A stretch of 37,422 nt of DNA, taken from NCBI GenBank assembly GCA_001873295.1, contig MNYW01000099.1, positions 1-37,422 of the forward strand, in the 5' to 3' direction. The position numbers and the translations under genes were made by a program. The notes under the pieces are model-generated. The model searched no databases, was not told where the DNA came from, and was given only the letters and a program-made list of their open reading frames with translations. Positions 22,843-31,696 of this stretch are shown one piece after another (position 1 is the first letter of the stretch; each line of letters opens with the position of its first letter). This DNA is from Nitrospirae bacterium CG2_30_70_394 (GTDB taxonomy: Bacteria > CG2-30-53-67 > CG2-30-70-394).

Positions 22843-23631
22843 ATGGCCCGCACCCTCTCCCTTTCCTGGGCGATCGCAGCCTCCGTCGTCGCCCACGGGG
22901 CAGTCACCGCGCTGCTCCTCTCCCTCCCCCCCCGGGGGGGTGAGGAGGTCACGGAGGGAGAGGCGGTGGAGGTCCGCCTCCTCGCGCCCTCGCCGGTCGC
23001 GGTGGCCGGATCATCGGTCCAGCCACCGCAACCGGTCGCGACGCCACCCGCCGCGCCCTTGCCGCCCCAGCCCCAGGCGCCACCCCCACCGCGGCCGCGG
23101 CCGCGGCCGCCGTTGGGGGCGCGGCCGGTGGCCGACACGCCACCGGCGACCCCCGTGGCTCCCGTCGCCCCGGCGGAGACCACCGCGGCCACGACCTCCC
23201 AGCTCCCCGGCTTCCCACCCTCCGCCGCCGCCGCCGCCGCCCCGCCCGCCGCCGCCCCGCCCGCCGGCCAAGCGGTCGACGCAGCCGTGGGCGGCGGGGG
23301 CAGCCCAACTCCCGCCGCCAGCGGACTCGATGCCGCCGGCGACCGCGGCGAGGCGATCGCCGCCCTCGTCCGGCGCCTCAAGCACCACCGCCGCTACCCC
23401 CTCCAGGCGCGGCAACACCAAATCGAGGGAGCGGTGTGCCTGCACTTCTGGGTCGCGCCGGACGGGCAACTCGCCCGCGCCGAGATCGCCCGCTCCTCCG
23501 GCTCGCCGCTCCTCGACCAGGCCGCGCGCGCCACCCTCGACCGCTCCTTTCCCCTCGACCCCGCCACCGCCCGGCTGCTCACCGGCGAACCGATCACCGT
23601 CGACCTCACCTTCCGGCTGGTGGACGAGTAG
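22843..23631 (+). CDS. TonB-family energy-transducing protein
   Basis: 262 residues. A single N-terminal membrane anchor (SLSWAIAASVVAHGAVTALLLS, about 4-26) carries the SVVAHG motif typical of TonB and keeps the His. A Pro/Ala-rich periplasmic linker spans about 55-165, including a PPRPRPRP run that crosses the periplasm. The C-terminal TonB domain (about 180-262) has the usual YPLQARQHQIEGAVCLHFWV and LDQAARATL-type elements. It would couple the proton gradient, through ExbB/ExbD, to outer-membrane receptors; no exbB, exbD or receptor gene lies in the window. The ATG at 22843 is preferred; an in-frame GTG at 22813 has a better purine stretch upstream but adds only ten residues. Confidence 0.88.
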   Translation: MARTLSLSWAIAASVVAHGAVTALLLSLPPRGGEEVTEGEAVEVRLLAPSPVAVAGSSVQPPQPVATPPAAPLPPQPQAPPPPRPRPRPPLGARPVADTPPATPVAPVAPAETTAATTSQLPGFPPSAAAAAAPPAAAPPAGQAVDAAVGGGGSPTPAASGLDAAGDRGEAIAALVRRLKHHRRYPLQARQHQIEGAVCLHFWVAPDGQLARAEIARSSGSPLLDQAARATLDRSFPLDPATARLLTGEPITVDLTFRLVDE

Positions 23632-23970
23632 GGCCACGCCGGCCAAGGGCGGGAGGCCGGCAGGGGCCGCCTTCGCCTGTGCAGACCGTCACCCGGCCCG
23701 CCCGCCGCCCAGGGCGCGGTTCGCCGGGCCGAGCCGGTGGCTCCCCCGCGACCGGCGGCCGCCGGTCGCCCTGTGTGGTGCCGATCGGCGCGCCCGGACC
23801 TCACCCCGGCGACGATCCACACAGGCCAACCCACCGTGGCTAACCGTGGCGCGTCTGACTCGTCGACCGCACAGGCTGGCGGTGACCGCGGAGTTGCAGG
23901 GGGGCCACCCTCTCCTCACCGTGGCGCAGCCACGCCGACGATCCGGTGAAAAGTCCGGGTTCGGCGCCGG

Positions 23971-24180
23971 CCGGAGTGGGTCGATCGTGCGCCGGAGGCA
24001 GGGCGCCTCTTTCCGGATGAGGTGGCACAGCCCGGGACCAGCGGGCCGCCCATGAACGCGCAGGGTTATTCACCGTCGCCGCCGTGGTACACCCCCCGGC
24101 AAGGCGCCGCAGTGCGCCCACGCAAAGCGCGTTGGCCACACCGTCACCGTCCGACCGCGCCGATTCGCGTTCATGGGCGG
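23971..24180. repeat. Degenerate intergenic repeat, copy A (upstream of coaE)
   Basis: Starts CCGGAGTGGGTCGATCGTGC and aligns with copy B (24878-25072), which starts CCGGACGGGGTCGATCATGC. Shared landmarks in order: GATGAGGT or CATGAGGT, CATGAACGCG or CCTGAACGCG, AGGGT with TTCACCGTC, CGCGTTGG, CACCGTC, and ATGGGCG. It fills the spacer between the TonB-family gene and coaE. The rest of that spacer (23632-23970) contains no recognisable gene. Confidence 0.6.
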
Positions 24181-24202
24181 CGAGCGCTAAAAAACTTTTC
24201 CA

Positions 24203-24871
24203 ATGCCCCTGTACGGCCTCACCGGCGGGATCGCCACCGGCAAGTCCCTGGTCCTCCACCTCTTCGAGGAGGCGGGGGCGCGCTGTTTTGACGCGGACAC
24301 CTGGGCCCGGCAGGCGGTGGCGCCGGGAAGCGCGGGGTTGCGCGCGGTGGTGGCACGCTTCGGCCGGGAGCTCCTGCGGGCAGACGGCACCCTCGACCGC
24401 CAGGCCCTCGGCGCGCGCCTCTTCCACGACCCCGAGGTGAAACGGGATTTGGAGGCGATCCTCCACCCGCGGATCGCCGCCATCGGCCTCAAGGAGCTAC
24501 GCGCCGCCCGTCGAGCCGAGCCGGCGCGCCTGCTGGTGGCGGAGATCGCCCTGCTCTTCGAGGTGGGGCGCGACTGGGCCCTGGACGGCACGATCCTCGT
24601 CTACGCCCCGGCGGCGGTGCAGCTCGCCCGCCTGATCGCGCGCGACCACCTGGATGAGGGGGAGGCGCGGGCCCGCCTCGCCGCCCAGCTCCCCATCGAG
24701 GTGAAGCGCGACCGCGCGGACTTCGTGATCGACAACCGCGGTGACCGCGACGCCACCGCGGCCCAGGTCGCCGCCCTCTACCCCCAGCTCTGCCAGGCAG
24801 CGCGCGCCGCCCCCCGCAACCCTCTCGCCCCGTCGCCGCCCGGCCCTGACGACCCGGCCGAGGGCGACTAA
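24203..24871 (+). CDS. coaE: Dephospho-CoA kinase
   Basis: 222 residues. Phosphorylates the 3'-hydroxyl of dephospho-CoA with ATP, the last step of coenzyme A synthesis, in the cytosol. The P-loop GGIATGKS (8-15) is complete. It is followed by the CoaE hallmarks CFDADTWARQAV, ILHPRI (about 88-93), an E-x-ALLFE-like VAEIALLFEVG (about 112-122) and RLIARDHL in the lid region. The C-terminus is extended by a Pro-rich tail of about 20 residues. The start is fixed by the P-loop; no strong ribosome site precedes it. The gene stands alone between two copies of a degenerate repeat. Confidence 0.95.
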   Translation: MPLYGLTGGIATGKSLVLHLFEEAGARCFDADTWARQAVAPGSAGLRAVVARFGRELLRADGTLDRQALGARLFHDPEVKRDLEAILHPRIAAIGLKELRAARRAEPARLLVAEIALLFEVGRDWALDGTILVYAPAAVQLARLIARDHLDEGEARARLAAQLPIEVKRDRADFVIDNRGDRDATAAQVAALYPQLCQAARAAPRNPLAPSPPGPDDPAEGD

Positions 24872-24877
24872 GGGGGG

Positions 24878-25072
24878 CCGGACGGGGTCGATCATGCACC
24901 GCGGCCAGGCGGCTCCACCCGCATGAGGTTGGCGGGGCCAGGGAAAGCCGGCCCTGAACGCGAAGGGTGTTCACCGTCACCGCCGCCGGCCCCCCCCCTC
25001 CCCTGCACGGCGCCGCGGCGCGCCAACTCATGTCGCGTTGGGCGCGCGCTCACCGTCCACGATGGGCGCCCG
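24878..25072. repeat. Degenerate intergenic repeat, copy B (downstream of coaE)
   Basis: Second copy of the element upstream of coaE, offset by about 907 bp, same orientation. It carries TGAACGCGAAGGGTGTTCAC, CACCGCCGCC and CACGATGGGCGCCCGCGG. The gap 24872-25298 holds nothing else recognisable. Confidence 0.6.
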
Positions 25073-25298
25073 CGGCCGTCCCTTGGCGGCGATCGTGAAC
25101 AAGCAGCCGATGGCTTGACCCCGCCGGACCGCCCCCAATCCAACCGCCTGACCCCCCTCCCCGTCGACAAAATCCGCCAGACTGCGACCCCGCCTCCCCG
25201 CAACCACGCACCGGCCAAGCCGGCCGCTGCGCCGCCCAAAGACCAGGCGCGGACTCCGGGTGCGCCGAAAGGGCCGGGGTTGGAGCCGCGCGGTCCGC

Positions 25299-26411
25299 TC
25301 ACTCGTGGGTGAAGGTCGCGCGGATCTCCACCGCGGGCCAGCGCTGCTGGAGCTCCACCACCACCTGCCGGTCCACCGCCTGCCCCGGGCGGAGGAGGAG
25401 GTCCACCTCCACCCGCCCCTGGAGGTAGTGGATCTGGTGGATCTGACCGGGCAGGAACGGCTCGAGGTCGGCACGGCTCGGCAGGCCCTGCCGCCGGCGC
25501 CCCCGGCCCACGTCGTCCTCCGAGTCCACGTGGACCATCACGTCGATGAGATGGGGGTCCGCCCCACGCAGGGCCCAGCGGGCCCGCTCGGCGATCTGGT
25601 GGCCCTCGGAGACCGAGATGTAGGGCGCCACCTGGACGTGGAGGTCTACCAGGGCGCGGCCGCCGAACCGGCGGGTGCGCATCTCGTGGTAGGCGATCAC
25701 CCCCTCGACCCCCTCCACCACCTCCCGCAGGCGCCGCCGCTCCTCATTGGAGAGGGCGCGGTCGGTGAGATCGGCCACCGCGTCGCGGAGGATGTCCACC
25801 GCCACCTTCAGGATCATCACCGCCACCAGCACCGCGGCCGCGGCGTCGAGCCACTGGAGGTGCCACAGAAAGATCCCGCCCACCCCCACCAGGACGACCA
25901 CCGAGGAGAGGGCGTCGGAGCGGTGGTGCCAGGCGTTGGCCACCAGCACCGCGTTGTGCTCCCGCCGGCCGATGCGCACGGTGAGCTGGTAGAGAATCTC
26001 TTTGGAGACGATGGACAACAGGGCCAGGCCGAGGATGTACGGCGCCACCGGCGCCACCGCCGGGCTGGAGCCGGCCCAAAAGCGGTAGAGGCGCTGGCCG
26101 CCGTCCATCATCAACTCAAAGCCCACCATCCCAAGGACGGTGCCGACGATCGCCGCCCCCACCGACTCGATCTTGCCGTGGCCGTACGGGTGGCCCTCGT
26201 CCTCCGGCTCGGCGGCGTAGCGCAGGGTGATGAGGGTAGCGACGTCAGTGAGGATGTCGGAGAGGGAGTGGATGCCGTCCGCCACCATCGCCTGCGAGTG
26301 GCCAACCCACCCGCCGCCAATCTTCACCACCGACAGGATGACGTTGACGATGGCCCCGACCCAGGTGATCCCCCTAGCATCGGTCAGGCGGAGGTTCGGA
26401 TGGGTGGCCAT
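25299..26411 (-). CDS. Cation diffusion facilitator (CDF) metal transporter
   Basis: 370 residues. An N-terminal domain of six predicted membrane helices (about 15-205) carries both metal-site signatures: ADGIHSLSDILTD in helix 2 and AWHHRSDALSS in helix 5. The loop HPYGHGKIES, common in CDF proteins, lies between helices 2 and 3. A cytoplasmic ferredoxin-like domain follows (about 210-290, with VEGVIAYHEMRTRRFGGRALVDLHVQV), then an extra C-terminal domain of about 75 residues with a second similar fold (VEVDLLLRPGQAVDRQVVVELQQRWP). Expected role: proton-driven efflux of Zn2+, Fe2+, Co2+ or Mn2+; the His-containing sites do not settle which. The ATG at 26411 is chosen; GTG at 26420 is an alternative. 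Confidence 0.92.
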   Translation of the reverse strand: MATHPNLRLTDARGITWVGAIVNVILSVVKIGGGWVGHSQAMVADGIHSLSDILTDVATLITLRYAAEPEDEGHPYGHGKIESVGAAIVGTVLGMVGFELMMDGGQRLYRFWAGSSPAVAPVAPYILGLALLSIVSKEILYQLTVRIGRREHNAVLVANAWHHRSDALSSVVVLVGVGGIFLWHLQWLDAAAAVLVAVMILKVAVDILRDAVADLTDRALSNEERRRLREVVEGVEGVIAYHEMRTRRFGGRALVDLHVQVAPYISVSEGHQIAERARWALRGADPHLIDVMVHVDSEDDVGRGRRRQGLPSRADLEPFLPGQIHQIHYLQGRVEVDLLLRPGQAVDRQVVVELQQRWPAVEIRATFTHE

Positions 26412-26593
26412 CCGCGACACGGTACACCCGCGCTCAAGTCGCCTCACCCCTCGCCGACAAGAAGGCTCGTGGCGTAACTGCCGCCGGCCCGGTTCCTGAG
26501 TCTGGAGCTCCTCCTCCCACCAGACTTGGGGGCCGGGTCCTGTTTTTGGCGTCCCGCGGCTGGAACCACCCCGGCCGCCAGCCCGCCACCCGC

Positions 26594-26820
26594 ACCGCAG
26601 GCGTACCGGCTACCCGTCGCGACGCCGCCGAGGCCACGGCCCGAAGATGGGCACCCCGCCGCGGCCGTCACCCCCCCCAACCCTCGGCTGGAGGCCGTGG
26701 CTGGGGTCCTAGATTCGGGTCGGCCCACAGCCCGGGACCGCAGGCGTACCGGGCGGTACGGCGAGGATCCCGGACGAGGACACGACCCGCAGATGCGCCC
26801 CGGACGCGGCCGTCACCCCC
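26594..26820. repeat. Imperfect direct repeat pair in the CDF/hydrolase spacer
   Basis: Two copies of about 83 bp, 26594-26675 and 26737-26820. Both begin ACCGCAGGCGTACCGG and end GCGGCCGTCACCCCC, with GACG..GAGG.CACG.CCCG.AGATG in the middle. The 143-bp offset and intergenic position suggest a REP-like or duplicated element. No coding potential is evident in the 26412-26812 gap. Confidence 0.7.
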
Positions 26821-27553
26821 GGCGTGCCAGGTGCAGGGTGGCCTCCCAGATCGGCGCAAGGTGATCGAGGAGCCGGTGGTCGCCACCCGGGATCGGCGTC
26901 AGGTGGGCGTCGGGGCAGACTGCTTCGGCGAGGAACCGCTCGGCGGCGCGGATCGGGACGGTCTCGTCGCGGGTGCCGTGGAAGATTTGCACCGCACACG
27001 GCGCGCCCCCCTCCCACACCGCCGTTTGGTGGGCGCGGCCGTCACGGAGAAAGTCGTAGCGCAACCGGTACGGCGCCCCGGTGGTGGCGTCGGTCGCCGC
27101 CACCACCCCGGCGCGCCGCCACCGCTCGACCCCCTCGGGCCCGAGGTAGAGGTCGTGGTGGTCGAAGAAGTCGAAGGCCGGGGCAATGAGGACCAGTCCC
27201 GCCACCTGGTGCGGCCGGTGCTGGGCAGCCAGCAGCGCCACCACCCCGCCGAGGGAGGAGCCGATGAGAACCACCTTCGGCAGCCCGAACCGGTCGAGGA
27301 CGAGGGTGAGGTCCGCAACCTCGCGGCTGATCGTCGTCTCTTCAAAGAGCCCGTCGGATGCGCCGGTCCCGCGGTAGTCGAAGCGGACGTAGGGGAGGCC
27401 CGCCGCACGGGCGGCTTGCTCGAAGAAGGTCGCCTTGGTCCCTGCGCACGGCGAGCGAAAGCCGCCGGCGAAGCCGACCCCCACCCGCCCCGCACCGGGG
27501 GTGAAGTAGGCGGCAATCCGCTCGCCCGAGGGGGTGTCGAGATAGGTAACCAT
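26813..27553 (-). CDS. Alpha/beta-hydrolase of the ABHD10/acyl-thioesterase-like type
   Basis: 246 residues from the ATG at 27553 (TYLDTPSGERIAAYF), which matches the usual family start; ATG at 27607 is an alternative, and neither has a clear ribosome site. The catalytic triad is visible: Ser in GSSLGG (about residue 97), Asp in HGTRDETVP and His in GGDHRLLD. The region around the oxyanion hole (GFAGGFRSPCAGTKATFFEQ) and FDYRGTGASDG are characteristic of the ABHD10-like branch, known for esterase, depalmitoylase or acyl-glucuronide hydrolase activity. The true substrate is unknown. It may be cytoplasmic, with no signal peptide from this start. It follows the permease gene ending at 27794 on the same strand with a 240-bp gap. 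Confidence 0.85.
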   Translation of the reverse strand: MVTYLDTPSGERIAAYFTPGAGRVGVGFAGGFRSPCAGTKATFFEQAARAAGLPYVRFDYRGTGASDGLFEETTISREVADLTLVLDRFGLPKVVLIGSSLGGVVALLAAQHRPHQVAGLVLIAPAFDFFDHHDLYLGPEGVERWRRAGVVAATDATTGAPYRLRYDFLRDGRAHQTAVWEGGAPCAVQIFHGTRDETVPIRAAERFLAEAVCPDAHLTPIPGGDHRLLDHLAPIWEATLHLARRG

Positions 27554-27793
27554 GGGAAGGGAGACCACGCGCACCCGACGGCGGGGCAGGGCGGAGAGCG
27601 TAGCCATGCCGCGCGGTCGGCGCGCAACCGAAGGCGGCCGGAAAGGGAGGAGCGGCCGGAAGAGGGCCCACCCGCCCCGCCGCTTCTCCCCCCACCCCGC
27701 TGGAGGGGGTGGCCGGTCGCCCGAGGCGCCAAGGGGCGGGAGGCCATCGAGCAGCAGGCGCGGAGCGGCAAAGGGGCGCGCCACCACCGGCGG

Positions 27794-28741
27794 TCACCCG
27801 CGCAGGCGCGGGTTGGTGGCCTCCCTAAGCCCCTCCCCGGCCAGGTTGAAGGCGAGGACCACCACGAAGATCGCCAGCCCCGGAAGGTAGGTGAGCCACG
27901 GGGCGTCGAACAGGAAGCTGCGGCCGTCGGCGAGAATGTTGCCCCAGGTGGCGGCGGGGGGCGGCACGCCGAAGCCGAGGAAGGAGAGGGCGGACTCGGT
28001 GAGGATCGCGTCCGCCACCCCGAGGGTGGCGGCGACGAAGACCGGCGCCAGGCCGTTGGGGACCAGGTGGCGGAAGATCAGCCGCCACTCGGGCAGCCCC
28101 AGGCAGCGGGCGGCGAGGACAAAGTCGCGCTCGCGCAGACTCAGCAGTTCGGCGCGCACGAAGCGGGCGGTCCCCATCCATGAGGTGGCGCCGATGATCG
28201 CCATGATCGTGTAGATCGACGGCGGTAAGAGGGCCACCGCGGCGAGCAACAGAAAGAAGGTGGGGAAGCAGAGCATCACCTCCACCAGGCGCATGATCAG
28301 GGAGTCGACGCTCACCCCAAGCAGCCGCACGTGGCCGTAGTAGCCGGCGATCGCCCCGAGGCCGATGCCGATCACCAGCGAGATCCCCACCGCGATGAAG
28401 CCGACCGACAGCGACACCGACGCCCCCTGGACCATCCGGGCAAAGACGTCGCGACCGAGGTCGTCGGTCCCGAGCAGGTAGAGACCGAGGGGCGGCCGGG
28501 CCGCCACCGGCAGGGTGGTGCTCGCCGCGGCGAAGGGTGGCCGCAGGCGGTCCGCCAGGCGGACGGTGGCGGGATCGAGCACCGCCCACCCCTCGGTAAG
28601 CGCCTTGCCGGCGATCGCGGTAACCACCAACAGCAGCAGCACCCCGGCCGCGCCGAGGGCAAGGCGGTCGCGGCGAAAGGCGCACCACGCGGCCCGCCAG
28701 GGACCGGGGGCGGCTCCAGAGGAGGGGGTGGCGGGGGTCAT
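27794..28741 (-). CDS. DppC/OppC-type ABC transporter permease
   Basis: 315 residues. An N-terminal helix (about 26-48), a periplasmic loop with the family landmark LGTDDLGRDVFARMVQGASVSL, then five further helices. The cytoplasmic EAA loop reads ELLSLRERDFVLAARCLGLPEWRLIFRHLVPN. It ends with the usual SALSFLGFGVPPPAATWGNIL and a final helix. It pairs with the DppB-like permease 13 bp upstream to form the membrane channel of a peptide/nickel-type importer. No substrate-binding protein or ATPase gene is within the window, so these components must be elsewhere or upstream genes have been lost. Substrate unknown. Confidence 0.92.
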   Translation of the reverse strand: MTPATPSSGAAPGPWRAAWCAFRRDRLALGAAGVLLLLVVTAIAGKALTEGWAVLDPATVRLADRLRPPFAAASTTLPVAARPPLGLYLLGTDDLGRDVFARMVQGASVSLSVGFIAVGISLVIGIGLGAIAGYYGHVRLLGVSVDSLIMRLVEVMLCFPTFFLLLAAVALLPPSIYTIMAIIGATSWMGTARFVRAELLSLRERDFVLAARCLGLPEWRLIFRHLVPNGLAPVFVAATLGVADAILTESALSFLGFGVPPPAATWGNILADGRSFLFDAPWLTYLPGLAIFVVVLAFNLAGEGLREATNPRLRG

Positions 28742-28754
28742 CGTTCCGGTCGCC

Positions 28755-29717
28755 TCAATCGAGGCGGATCCGCGGGTCGGCCACCGCGTAGAGGAGGTCG
28801 CTCACCAGGGTGCCGGCGAGGGTGAGTCCCGCGGCGAAGAAGTTGATCGTCAGGACCACCGGGAAGTCGCGCGCCAGGATCGCGTCGTAGCCGAGCCTCC
28901 CCATCCCGGGCCAGGCGAAGATCGTCTCGAAGATCACCGAGCCACCGATCAGCGCCGGCAGCATGAGGCCGAACATGGTGATGAAGGGGAGCAGGGCGTT
29001 GCGGAGGGCGTGACCGTAGGTAACCACCACCTCGGGCAGCCCCTTGGCGCGCGCGGTGCGCACGTAGTCCTGAGCGAGGACCTCCACCATCTGCGAGCGG
29101 ACGTAGCGCGACAGGACCGCGATCCCGGCAAACGCGGACATCACCGACGGCACCACCAGGTGCCAGAGGCGGTCGTTGCCCCGGTACCACGCCGACACCC
29201 CCTCGAAGCCGAAGGTGCGCATCCCCACCACCGACACCTGCAGGTGGGTCACCGTCCACAGGATCAGGAGGTAGGCGAGGAAGAAGCCGGGGATGGAGAT
29301 CATCGCGAAGGCGGCGAAGGTGGTGGCGCGGTCGAAGGCGGAACCGCGCGCCACCGCCGCTTGGATCCCCACCGGGAAGGCAAGCAGCCAGGTGATCACC
29401 GTGCCGGTGAGAAAGAGGGGCAGGGAGTTGAGGAACCGCTCCCAGATCTTCCCCACCACCGGCTGGCCGTCCTTGAACGAGACGAGGCGGCCGGTGGCCA
29501 GGTCACGGACCCAGTAGCCGTACTGAATGTGGAGGGGCTCATCGAGATGGAAGGCGGCGCGGATCCGCGCCACGTCTTCCTGCTTCAGGCGCGGGTTGGA
29601 CGGATCCACCAGCGACGGCTCCCCCGGCGCCAGGTGGACCATGGCGAAGGAGAGGATTGAGATCACCACCAACAGCACGAGGCGCTGGCCCACCTGGCGC
29701 AGGGTGAAGCGGAGCAT
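28755..29717 (-). CDS. DppB/OppB-type ABC transporter permease
   Basis: 320 residues from MLRFTLRQVGQRLVLLVV; an ATG three codons earlier (29726) is also possible. The first helix (about 10-30) is followed by HLAPGEPSL, the long periplasmic loop, and five more helices. The EAA loop is EVLAQDYVRTARAKGLPEVVVTYGHALRNALLP, and IFAWPGMGRLGYDAILARDFPVV is the typical C-terminal signature. It is the first of the two permease genes and is followed after 13 bp by the DppC-like partner. About 110 bp separates it from the deformylase gene upstream, so the three may share a transcript without a functional link. Confidence 0.92.
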   Translation of the reverse strand: MLRFTLRQVGQRLVLLVVISILSFAMVHLAPGEPSLVDPSNPRLKQEDVARIRAAFHLDEPLHIQYGYWVRDLATGRLVSFKDGQPVVGKIWERFLNSLPLFLTGTVITWLLAFPVGIQAAVARGSAFDRATTFAAFAMISIPGFFLAYLLILWTVTHLQVSVVGMRTFGFEGVSAWYRGNDRLWHLVVPSVMSAFAGIAVLSRYVRSQMVEVLAQDYVRTARAKGLPEVVVTYGHALRNALLPFITMFGLMLPALIGGSVIFETIFAWPGMGRLGYDAILARDFPVVLTINFFAAGLTLAGTLVSDLLYAVADPRIRLD

Positions 29718-29830
29718 GGGGACCATGATCCGCCAGCCGGCGCGGCCCCGTCCACGGCGCGGCCTGGCGACCGCCGCCCGAAGCCCGCCGGTGCGGACGG
29801 TGAAGCGGCGGCGAGCGCGCCCCCCCCGCC

Positions 29831-30334
29831 TCACCGGGACCGCTTACGCGGGAAGACGTCGCGTTTCTTCGAGACCACGCGGTCGATGAACAGGGTCCCT
29901 GCCAGGTGGTCGAGCTCGTGCTGCAGGGCGCGCGCCTCAAACCCCTCCGCGTGGACCACCTGCGCCTTGCCGTCGCGGTCTTGGTACTGGCACACCACCT
30001 CGGTGGCGCGCACCACGTTGGCGGTGAAGTCGGGAATCGACATGCACCCCTCGCGCCCCACCGCCATCCCCGACCACTCGACGATCTCCGGGTTGATCAG
30101 CTCCAAAAGGCCGTGGTTCGCGCACGCCTTGCGCGCCTTGGAGCAGTCCACCAAACAGATGCACAGCGACCGGTCCACCTGCGGCGCGGCAATCCCCACC
30201 CCGCCCGGCCCCGCCGCCATGGTCTCCGCCAGGTCGGCGAGGAGCGCCGCCAGCGCCGGCCCGAAGTCGGCTACCGGCGCGGCGAGCCGCTTCAGGCGCG
30301 GGTCCGGGTAGGTGAGGATGGGGAGGATGGCCAT
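29831..30334 (-). CDS. def: Peptide deformylase
   Basis: 167 residues. All three conserved motifs are present: GGVGIAAPQ (motif 1), REGCMS (motif 2, with the metal-binding Cys) and QHELDHLAG (motif 3, HExxH with catalytic Glu). It removes the formyl group from the N-terminal Met of nascent proteins, using Fe2+ or another divalent metal. Residues CSKARKACANHG form a Cys-containing insertion before the second motif, also seen in some other deformylases. The ATG at 30334 fits the family start (ILPILTYPDPRL); the ribosome site is weak. The fmt gene that often follows def is absent. Confidence 0.96.
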   Translation of the reverse strand: MAILPILTYPDPRLKRLAAPVADFGPALAALLADLAETMAAGPGGVGIAAPQVDRSLCICLVDCSKARKACANHGLLELINPEIVEWSGMAVGREGCMSIPDFTANVVRATEVVCQYQDRDGKAQVVHAEGFEARALQHELDHLAGTLFIDRVVSKKRDVFPRKRSR

Positions 30335-30441
30335 GGGAGGCGGCCGGCGGCCGTAGCCGCCAGCGATCGACTTTTCAGCAAGCGGCGGGTTCAGCGTACG
30401 GACCGCCACGGTTGCACGAGCTGAAGGCCGAGGAGGGGACC

Positions 30442-30984
30442 CTACAACGGATACTCCTCGATCTCCTTCACCGACACGTCGCAGGCGAGGTCCCGGGCGA
30501 CGCGGGCGAGGCCCGTTTCCAGCTCCTCCACCGGGACCGGGCTCCGCGCCTCGATCACCATCGCGTAAACCGGCTTGGCCGCGCTGCCCACCACCTCAGT
30601 GGAGAGGTCGGTGATGTTCACGGCCAAGTCGGCGAGGAAGCGGGCGACCGGCGCCACGATCCCCGGGTGGTCGGCGCCGAAGACGGTAATCAGGCACGGG
30701 GTGCGCCCCGCCGCCGCCGGCCGCCCCACCTCCCCCGCCGCCAGCGGGTGGAGGGCGTAGGCGAGGCCGAGGTCGCGCGCCGCCGGACCGATGTGCGCCT
30801 CCAAGGCCGCCACCCCACCGTCGCCGAGACGGACAATGAGGAGGATGGCGAACTCGCCGCGCAACTGGGTCATGGAGGAGTCCTCCAGGTTGCAGCGCGC
30901 GGCCAGGAGCGCCTCAGCAATGGCGGCGACGATCCCCGGCCGGTCCGGGCCGCTGACGGTGAGCAGGACGTAGTGAACATCCAT
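30442..30984 (-). CDS. Double ACT-domain protein, GcvR-like
   Basis: 180 residues made of two ACT domains, about 4-75 (VLLTVSGPDRPGIVAAIAEAL, NLEDSSMTQLRGEFAILLIV) and about 95-170 (ITVFGADHPGIVAPVARFLADLAVNITDLST, KPVYAMVIEA). Both keep the GPDRPGIV-type ligand loop. GcvR in E. coli represses the glycine-cleavage regulator in response to glycine; orphan double-ACT proteins in other phyla are of unknown role. A GGAG site precedes the ATG. The neighbours are def and, 292 bp upstream, a small membrane protein; no glycine-cleavage genes are in view. Confidence 0.85.
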   Translation of the reverse strand: MDVHYVLLTVSGPDRPGIVAAIAEALLAARCNLEDSSMTQLRGEFAILLIVRLGDGGVAALEAHIGPAARDLGLAYALHPLAAGEVGRPAAAGRTPCLITVFGADHPGIVAPVARFLADLAVNITDLSTEVVGSAAKPVYAMVIEARSPVPVEELETGLARVARDLACDVSVKEIEEYPL

Positions 30985-31276
30985 GGGGGTAGCTCCGTGG
31001 GGGTGGGTGGCGATGATGGCGCGGCCGCGACCGAGTCGCTACGGGGCGCGGAGCGGGGCGAGACCCACGACGAGAGGGGTGGCGCGCCCGGAGCCACGGC
31101 CGTGCGGCGCGCCGGAGCGGCGAAGATCGAGATCGAGAATAGAGCCGCGCGGCCACGGTCGACCGCCCCCCTCCACCGGCCCCTAGGCGCCGGCCGGAGT
31201 TGGGCGATTGGGTGGCGGGAAGAAGCAGCGCGCGTCCTGGCCCCGCTCCGCTTCGTCGCCCCAGCCCAACCCGCAG

Positions 31277-31696
31277 CTACCCCCGCAAGGCGTGGCCCAG
31301 CCCCTGGTGGGCGAGGTAGCGGCGCCGCACCGCCGCCGCGACGAAGGCTCCACTGACCCCGCCGAGGGCGGCGAGGAAGGCGGCGAGGACCACCTCGTGA
31401 CCCAGGAGGTAGCCACCGGCGCCGCAGAATAGGGCGACCCCCCAGGCCAAGAGGACCACCGGCCGCGCCAACCGCGGCGGCCGGCGGAGGATCCGGCCGA
31501 GCTCGCCGGTGCGCTCCGCCGCCTCGATCACCGCCGCGTAGTCCAGGGGGGTGAGGGCGCGCTCGTCGAGAATCTGGCGGGCGATCGCCTGCGACTTCGG
31601 GCTCTTCGTCCCCGCGTGGTCGAGGACCATGTCCACCAACTCGGCGTCGGTAAAGGTGCGGAAGGTGGCGTGCAGGCGGTGGTCCATGTCGCTCAT
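31277..31696 (-). CDS. Small membrane protein, function unknown
   Basis: 139 residues. The first 80 are soluble and helical (ATFRTFTDAELVDMVLDHAG, SQAIARQILDERALTPLDYA). Two hydrophobic helices follow (about 88-106 and 108-128), and the C-terminus is basic. The start ATG overlaps the gluQ stop by 4 bp (ATGA) and has GGGAGG upstream, so it is translationally coupled to gluQ. No family was recognised. The 292-bp stretch after it (30985-31276), before the GcvR-like gene, shows nothing recognisable. Confidence 0.8.
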   Translation of the reverse strand: MSDMDHRLHATFRTFTDAELVDMVLDHAGTKSPKSQAIARQILDERALTPLDYAAVIEAAERTGELGRILRRPPRLARPVVLLAWGVALFCGAGGYLLGHEVVLAAFLAALGGVSGAFVAAAVRRRYLAHQGLGHALRG

